From assembly GCA_028709135.1 (NCBI GenBank), contig JAQVXN010000110.1, positions 1 to 6,522 on the forward strand: 6,522 nucleotides of DNA, written 5' to 3'. Shown one piece after another: positions 5,147 through 6,522 of this stretch. The notes beneath the pieces were generated by a model. The model made no database searches and was not told the DNA's origin. It worked only from the letters and a program-made list of their open reading frames with translations. Source of the stretch: Bacteroidaceae bacterium. Lineage in GTDB: Bacteria; Bacteroidota; Bacteroidia; Bacteroidales; Bacteroidaceae. Position numbers and translations under genes: made by a program. How positions within the stretch are numbered: position 1 is the stretch's first letter; each line of letters opens with the position of its first letter.

Positions 5147-5190
5147 AAGCGACGAAAAAGTATTTTTCTTTTTCGTCGCTTCTTTATTTG
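5147..5190. terminator. Hairpin terminator between convergent DUF1080 and sdaA genes
   Basis: AAGCGACGAAAAAG (5147-5160) pairs perfectly with CTTTTTCGTCGCTT (5168-5181), 14 bp with a 7-nt loop. The plus-strand tail CTTTATTTG is moderately T-rich, so it serves mainly the DUF1080 gene. In the minus direction the tail is poorer, but the stem may still stop sdaA transcripts. Confidence 0.85.
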
Positions 5191-5246
5191 TCAAAATCCT
5201 TTTGAAAGTTTACTGAAAAACTTTGAATATCGTTTCTATTAGAATT

Positions 5247-6458
5247 TCAAGTAAGATTAAGCTTAGCGAGTCCGCCTTCACTTGTTTCCTTGTAAAGAGA
5301 AGGTAGATCATGCCCTGTTTGTTTCATTACAGCAACTACACGATCGAATGAAACACTGTGGCGCCCGTCTGTAAATGAAGCATACAAATTGGCATCAAGA
5401 GCTCTTAACGCGGCATAGGCATTTCGCTCAATGCAGGGAATTTGCACCAAACCGCAAACTGGGTCACACGTCATGCCCAAATGATGCTCCAAACCCATTT
5501 CAGCAGCATACTCTATCTGTGCAGGGCTCCCTCCAAAAAGTTGATTGGAAGCTGCTGCAGCCATGGCGCAAGCTACTCCTACTTCTCCTTGACAGCCCAC
5601 TTCTGCACCCGAAATGGAAGCATTTTCTTTTACCACATTTCCAAATAATGCTGCTGTTGCCAAGGCGCGCAAAATTCGCGTATCCATGAATCCACGTATT
5701 TTCTGTACATGATAAAGTACAGCCGGAAGAACGCCACAAGAACCGCATGTAGGTGCGGTCACAATTACGTGGCCTGCTGCATTTTCTTCGCTTACGGCAA
5801 GAGCATATGCAAATGTTAATCCCTGCGATTCCAATGAAGCTTTCAAACCCATTGATTTGATATAAAAGGTGGCGGCTTTACGTTTCAGATGTAAAGAACC
5901 TGGCAAAACTTCCTCTGCGCAGAGTCCACTTTGTATACTTTCTTTCATTTGATGCCAAACCTCCGACAAATAATCCCAAATGTCATTGTCTTCGCATTCC
6001 TGAACATATTCCCAATAGTTTTTCCCGTATTTCTCACAATGTTTCATGATGTCTGAAATCGTCGTTAGCTCATAGATATTACTATGTTGCGTTTCCAGAA
6101 ATTTATGATGTTCTTCTTTTAAAGAACCTCCTCCGACACTGAAAACTGTCCAATCGTCTACAGGATGGTTTTCAGCATCAAAACCTTCAAATTTCATTCC
6201 ATTTGGGTGAAACGGTAGAAAAGTCTTGGGGTCCCAAACAATTTCCGTTTGTATATGATTTTTCTTGAAAATTGTTTCAAGAGCCTTGTCTGTAAGATGT
6301 CCGCGTCCGGTTGCAGCCAAACTACCATAAAGGGTGACTTTGACCCGAAGGCATTGTGGTACATGGGAACAAAAGATTTCGGCTGCTTTTCCGGGTCCCA
6401 TTGTATGGCTGCTTGAGGGACCATGACCAATTTTATAGATTTCCTTAATAGATTCCAT
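5247..6458 (-). CDS. sdaA: L-serine ammonia-lyase (serine dehydratase), iron-sulfur dependent, single chain
   Basis: 403 residues. It converts L-serine to pyruvate and ammonia in the cytosol using a 4Fe-4S cluster. The N-terminal beta domain carries GPSSSHTMGPGKAA (13-26), the alpha domain runs from about 200 on, and both are fused in one chain as in the E. coli-type enzyme, though the chain is somewhat shorter than E. coli SdaA (about 450). Cluster cysteines fit C289 (GCQGEVG), C331 (MTCDPV) and C342 (IPCIERN), with spacings of 42 and 11 that match the Legionella enzyme. Other motifs are TAPTCGSCGVLPAV (234-247) and GLEHHLGMTCDP (322-333). The chain ends near residue 403 without the longer C-terminal tail seen in some relatives. 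No neighbouring operon genes are visible, and the 64 bp upstream (6459-6522) show no full promoter match. Confidence 0.95.
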   Translation of the reverse strand: MESIKEIYKIGHGPSSSHTMGPGKAAEIFCSHVPQCLRVKVTLYGSLAATGRGHLTDKALETIFKKNHIQTEIVWDPKTFLPFHPNGMKFEGFDAENHPVDDWTVFSVGGGSLKEEHHKFLETQHSNIYELTTISDIMKHCEKYGKNYWEYVQECEDNDIWDYLSEVWHQMKESIQSGLCAEEVLPGSLHLKRKAATFYIKSMGLKASLESQGLTFAYALAVSEENAAGHVIVTAPTCGSCGVLPAVLYHVQKIRGFMDTRILRALATAALFGNVVKENASISGAEVGCQGEVGVACAMAAAASNQLFGGSPAQIEYAAEMGLEHHLGMTCDPVCGLVQIPCIERNAYAALRALDANLYASFTDGRHSVSFDRVVAVMKQTGHDLPSLYKETSEGGLAKLNLT

Positions 6459-6522
6459 AAATAATTATTTAGGCAATGCCGGCACGTGATTTGTCGGCAA
6501 ATTTCTTTAAGAGCAGATAAAT

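Noticed and set aside
5375..5748. Long open frames on the plus strand (and another minus-strand frame) inside sdaA
   Set aside because: They overlap the strongly conserved L-serine dehydratase reading frame; their products are Cys/His/Leu-rich with no domain, as expected from shadows.
6477..6499. Inverted repeat TGCCG/CGGCA upstream of sdaA as an operator
   Set aside because: Only 5 bp per arm with a 13-bp spacer, near the window edge; too weak to support.

Overview
The window is chromosomal DNA from a Bacteroidota bacterium, most likely order Bacteroidales. Three things point there: the Bacteroidetes-type long PurM, the small DUF2795 protein that ends in an acidic tail, and at least three promoters that fit the Bacteroides pattern TTTG-N19-TAnnTTTG with no clear Shine-Dalgarno sites. 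I cannot name the genus from sequence alone.

Layout: (1) 1-1718 is a plus-strand unit holding the 3' end of lemA, then purM (purine synthesis) 7 bp later, closed by an intrinsic terminator. (2) 1720-2300 has no intact gene. It is a 581-bp segment bounded by 32-bp inverted repeats (30/32 matches) that starts one base after the purM terminator T-run. Inside are a relic minus-strand gene broken by apparent frameshifts, a short transposase-like N-terminus, and a 21-bp-period array of ACGC-N3-GCGT dyads. It reads as a decayed or non-autonomous mobile element. (3) 2365-3921 is a minus-strand cluster: a degenerate methyltransferase-like protein, a PduO-type cobalamin adenosyltransferase, and a DUF2795 protein with its own promoter, ended by a 19-bp-stem hairpin. 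(4) 3934-4347 is a regulatory intergenic region. It holds a large nested hairpin, a strong promoter followed within about 65 nt by a perfect terminator (candidate small RNA or leader), and a second strong promoter with a leader of about 115 nt. (5) 4348-5121 encodes a secreted DUF1080 (3-keto-disaccharide hydrolase family) protein, convergent with sdaA (5247-6458, minus), an iron-sulfur L-serine dehydratase. A 14-bp-stem hairpin lies between the two.

Most genes are housekeeping or ordinary metabolic genes. The parts worth a second look are the inverted-repeat element with its phased dyad array, and the promoter-terminator pair at 4029-4142, which looks like an independent small RNA unit.
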